Positions 61,476 through 64,000 of a DNA stretch of 64,000 nt are shown piece after piece. The position numbers were made by a program, and so were the translations under genes. Source of the DNA: Sarcophilus harrisii (taxonomy: Eukaryota; Chordata; Mammalia; Dasyuromorphia; Dasyuridae); contig NC_045429.1 of NCBI RefSeq assembly GCF_902635505.1, positions 163,516,997-163,580,996 on the forward strand, read 5' to 3'. A model generated the notes under the pieces. That model saw only the letters and a program-made list of their open reading frames with translations. It was not told where the DNA came from and made no database searches. Numbering within the stretch: the first letter of the stretch is position 1; each line of letters starts with the position of its first letter.

Positions 61476-61856
61476 GATTCTTCTTTTGAACCTTGCAAAG
61501 TTTGTGACCCCTTATGATCACACAGAGTTTGCCATTGAAATGTTCTATGGTTTTGTAAGAAAATACTCTGTTAAGCTGATATCCATACAGGAGATACCAG
61601 TTCTACCTTCAAAGCAGTAGGGACTTTTTCCAGTTTAATTATTTTATTAGAGGCAGAATTATCTTATAGAACCAGAAGTTTTGATACAGTTCAGATAGTA
61701 ACATTAATAACTTAGAAAAAAGCAAAAAAGTAATTGTTTTGACTGGTATATTGGAGAAATTTGCCTTTTGATCTTCTAGAATAGAGGTCTATACCTCTGA
61801 GGAACTGTCTTAAGTAAACAGCAATAAATTGTGGTGCTACTCATATTAAGGGGTAT

Positions 61857-61864
61857 CTTTTATT
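61857..61864 (-). promoter_or_regulatory. TATA-like element upstream of gene E
   Basis: Minus-strand ttaataaaagataccc, 382 bases before the ATG. Weaker match than A-C. Counterpart of 30341. Confidence 0.25.
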
Positions 61865-64000
61865 AATATTCCCTCTTCTCTCCTCTAAGCTTTTTCTCAA
61901 ATTCCCTGAGCTCTGAGAAAATCAGCCAATGAAACCTCATCCCTGAAAGGCCATTAGAGTGAATCCCAATAGTAAAAGGTCCCGATAGACTACTTTTTCC
62001 TCCTTCAGTAATCATTATTTAGACACTTATTCTGAGAAAAAAAAAAGCTGTGGGCTTATCACTTGAACTTATGTCCTCACTCTCCATGATGTGATCTGTA
62101 ATCCATAGAGATTTGTATCAGTTATGATAGTTTATGCATATAACTATGCAATTCCTGACAGTCTTCAAAGATTCTGTTTGCCAATATCAGTCTCTTTAGC
62201 TTCTCTATTAACTGCAAACGAAGCAGAAAACAGTTCAGAAGTCACAATACTAACAAAAATTCATACTTTAATATCTAGCACTTTAATGCTACGAGTGTTA
62301 CCAGTATAGATCTTAGCCAATCCATAGCTCCCCTGTGAAATTCTTTTCCAGGTTTTTCCATAAATTTGAAAAATTAGGGTGCAGAATGAGACATGGCCAT
62401 ATATGTAAATAGGTCTATATAATGTTGTTGAATTATTTTCAATCATGTCAAATTCTTTATGACCCCATTTGAGATTTTCTTGGTAAAGATACTGCAGTGA
62501 ATTGTCATTTCTTTTTCCAGTTCATTTTTTACAGATGAAGCACTGAGGCAAACAGGGTTAAGTGACTTGTTCTGGGTCATGCAGCTAGTAAATGTCTAAG
62601 GCCAGATTTGACCACTACCAGATGTGCCACCTACCTGTCCCATATAAAGACGCACACACACACACACATAAACCATTACATTGTTATATTTACATTCATT
62701 CATCTATAGATGAAATCCATGCTGAAAATTGTTTAAAAAGTGGAATACTCTTATCTTCTCAAAGATTGATTCATTAAATTTTTTTTTATTTCTCTTTGAA
62801 ATGGAAAGTTAGGAAGATTTATTTCATACAGACATTTACTGGCTTTTCTGTCATGAGGTTTTGAAGTAATTTTGGCAGCTTTGCCTTGAAATCAAACAGA
62901 TTAAAAAAAAAAAAGAGAGAGAGAGAGAGTCATCAGAACAACATAGTAATAAGAATTAGTTTCAGGATTTGATTTTCATTATCAGTATCAGTGGCTATTC
63001 TCATGAGTTGAAGTTAAAATTTCAGGATCGAAATTAGGTTTTAACATTTATGTATACCTGCATTAAAGCATTTATGATAATACGGCTTTTGGGAAAGAAC
63101 TGAAATTGTTATTTGATTTATGTTTCTACATGTATCTAGTATCAAGAGTCATTTGCTTCTTGATGTTTCAGTAAGTGTGTCTCAAAATAGTCAGTAATTA
63201 ATATTTTAGTCTGAAAAGTGATTTGTAGTATTCAAAATATGTGAAAACAAGATTTTTACTCTTTGGCATTCCATTTTATTTTGATGTTGAGGGCAAAAGT
63301 GATCATGTTCAAACTCAGTGTAGCAGGGCTAAGAAAAAAAGTATGATAAAATTATTGTAGGATCAATATTGTACTTAAAAAAAATTCTTTATTTACTGAG
63401 TTAGTTTGGACTGAGAAAGCCAAGATGGAAGAAGAACTTGGGGGCACCAAAGCCACCTTATGACACAGGAAAGATACATTTTGGGGTTTTTCATGAAGAA
63501 GAAGTATGAACCAAACTCTTTACGTCCAGTAAGATGCAGGGGACTTCTCAGCATCTGCTTTACCAGCAAGGAAACAGTCCAACAGAATAGAGTATAATCA
63601 GTTTGGATGGGGAAGATTTAGAAACATCCAATTGGTAATGGAATCTTCATAATGTGAGCCTGGAACTATTTGACAATTAAGTGCCACAATGTATGGAGTA
63701 ATGGATTTGGAGTTGGAAAGACCTGAGACCAAATTGTCTTCAGCATTCGTGGGCTGTGTAACCCTAGGCAAGTTAGGCAAACTCTCTGATGTTCAGTTTC
63801 CTTATGTGTAAAATATTTATTTATTTAGAACATGTATAAAGAACAAAGTTTCTTAACCTGTGATTTCCTTTGGGATGTGCAATTGAATGGGGATTTGTAC
63901 ATTTGATTTGCATGCCTATTTTAAATACCTATATATCTGCAATCTCATAAAGACTTCTCACATAAAAAGGAGTCATAAGTAGAAAAAAAAGTTTAAGAAG
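61865..64000. other. Upstream flank of gene E
   Basis: No gene. Parallels 30349-32600: minus SINE 62430-62640, (GA)n 62915-62928, boundary block with SINE 63405-63815. The window ends inside it. By analogy with B-C, another TAAR unit may follow to the right. Confidence 0.55.

Noticed and set aside
1-64000. A novel multi-gene system beyond the TAAR cluster
   Set aside because: Outside the receptors I found only repeats and duplicated flanks; nothing else has coding character.

Overview
This window is mammalian nuclear DNA, most likely from a marsupial (inference). It is AT-rich, has no operons or bacterial signals, and is dense in L1, L2, MIR and tRNA/CORE-type SINEs of the marsupial kind, with several LTR elements. 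The only host protein genes I can support are intronless-coding olfactory-type amine receptors: trace amine-associated receptors (TAARs, class A GPCRs), all on the minus strand. Four are open (12801-13844, 28967-30010, 37875-38909, 60432-61475) and one is a pseudogene (49865-51324).

Two TAAR types occur. Genes A (12.8 kb), C (37.9 kb) and pseudogene D (50 kb) look most like TAAR9. Genes B (29.0 kb) and E (60.4 kb) look most like TAAR6/TAAR8. Their flanks are also paralogous. The A-type flank pattern is present six times, at least in part: a partial unit whose gene must lie off the left edge, a ghost unit at 2.2-9 kb whose gene is gone, A, C, D, and a related boundary block upstream of B and E. 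The stretches A+B (about 10.4-32.7 kb) and D+E (about 44.5-64 kb) read as two copies of one ~20 kb block, with C as an extra unit between them.

Layout. 1-2.1 kb: upstream flank of an off-window TAAR unit, carrying an LTR. 2.1-10.4 kb: ghost unit, with a solo-LTR-like element and a young, broken class II endogenous retrovirus (5952-8300). 10.4-19 kb: unit A. 19-25.8 kb: gene-free, with two L1 pieces and a solo LTR. 25.8-33.9 kb: unit B. 33.9-44 kb: unit C. 44-55.6 kb: unit D, with two L1 insertions marked by target-site duplications, a solo LTR, and an L1 inside the pseudogene. 55.6-57.5 kb: LTR and L1. 57.5-64 kb: unit E.

The receptors would couple volatile amines to Golf/cAMP signalling in olfactory neurons (family knowledge). 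The copies differ at the two acidic ligand-site positions. B and E keep Asp in TM3 and TM5 (the diamine-type pair). A has Glu in place of the TM3 Asp. C has Asn in place of the TM5 Asp. Upstream of each open gene lies a shared TATA-like element. For A and C a conserved splice donor and acceptor suggest a short 5' noncoding exon. Pseudogene D has lost that upstream region. No CRISPR, rRNA, functional tRNA or other host coding gene was seen. All similarity statements come from reading by eye.
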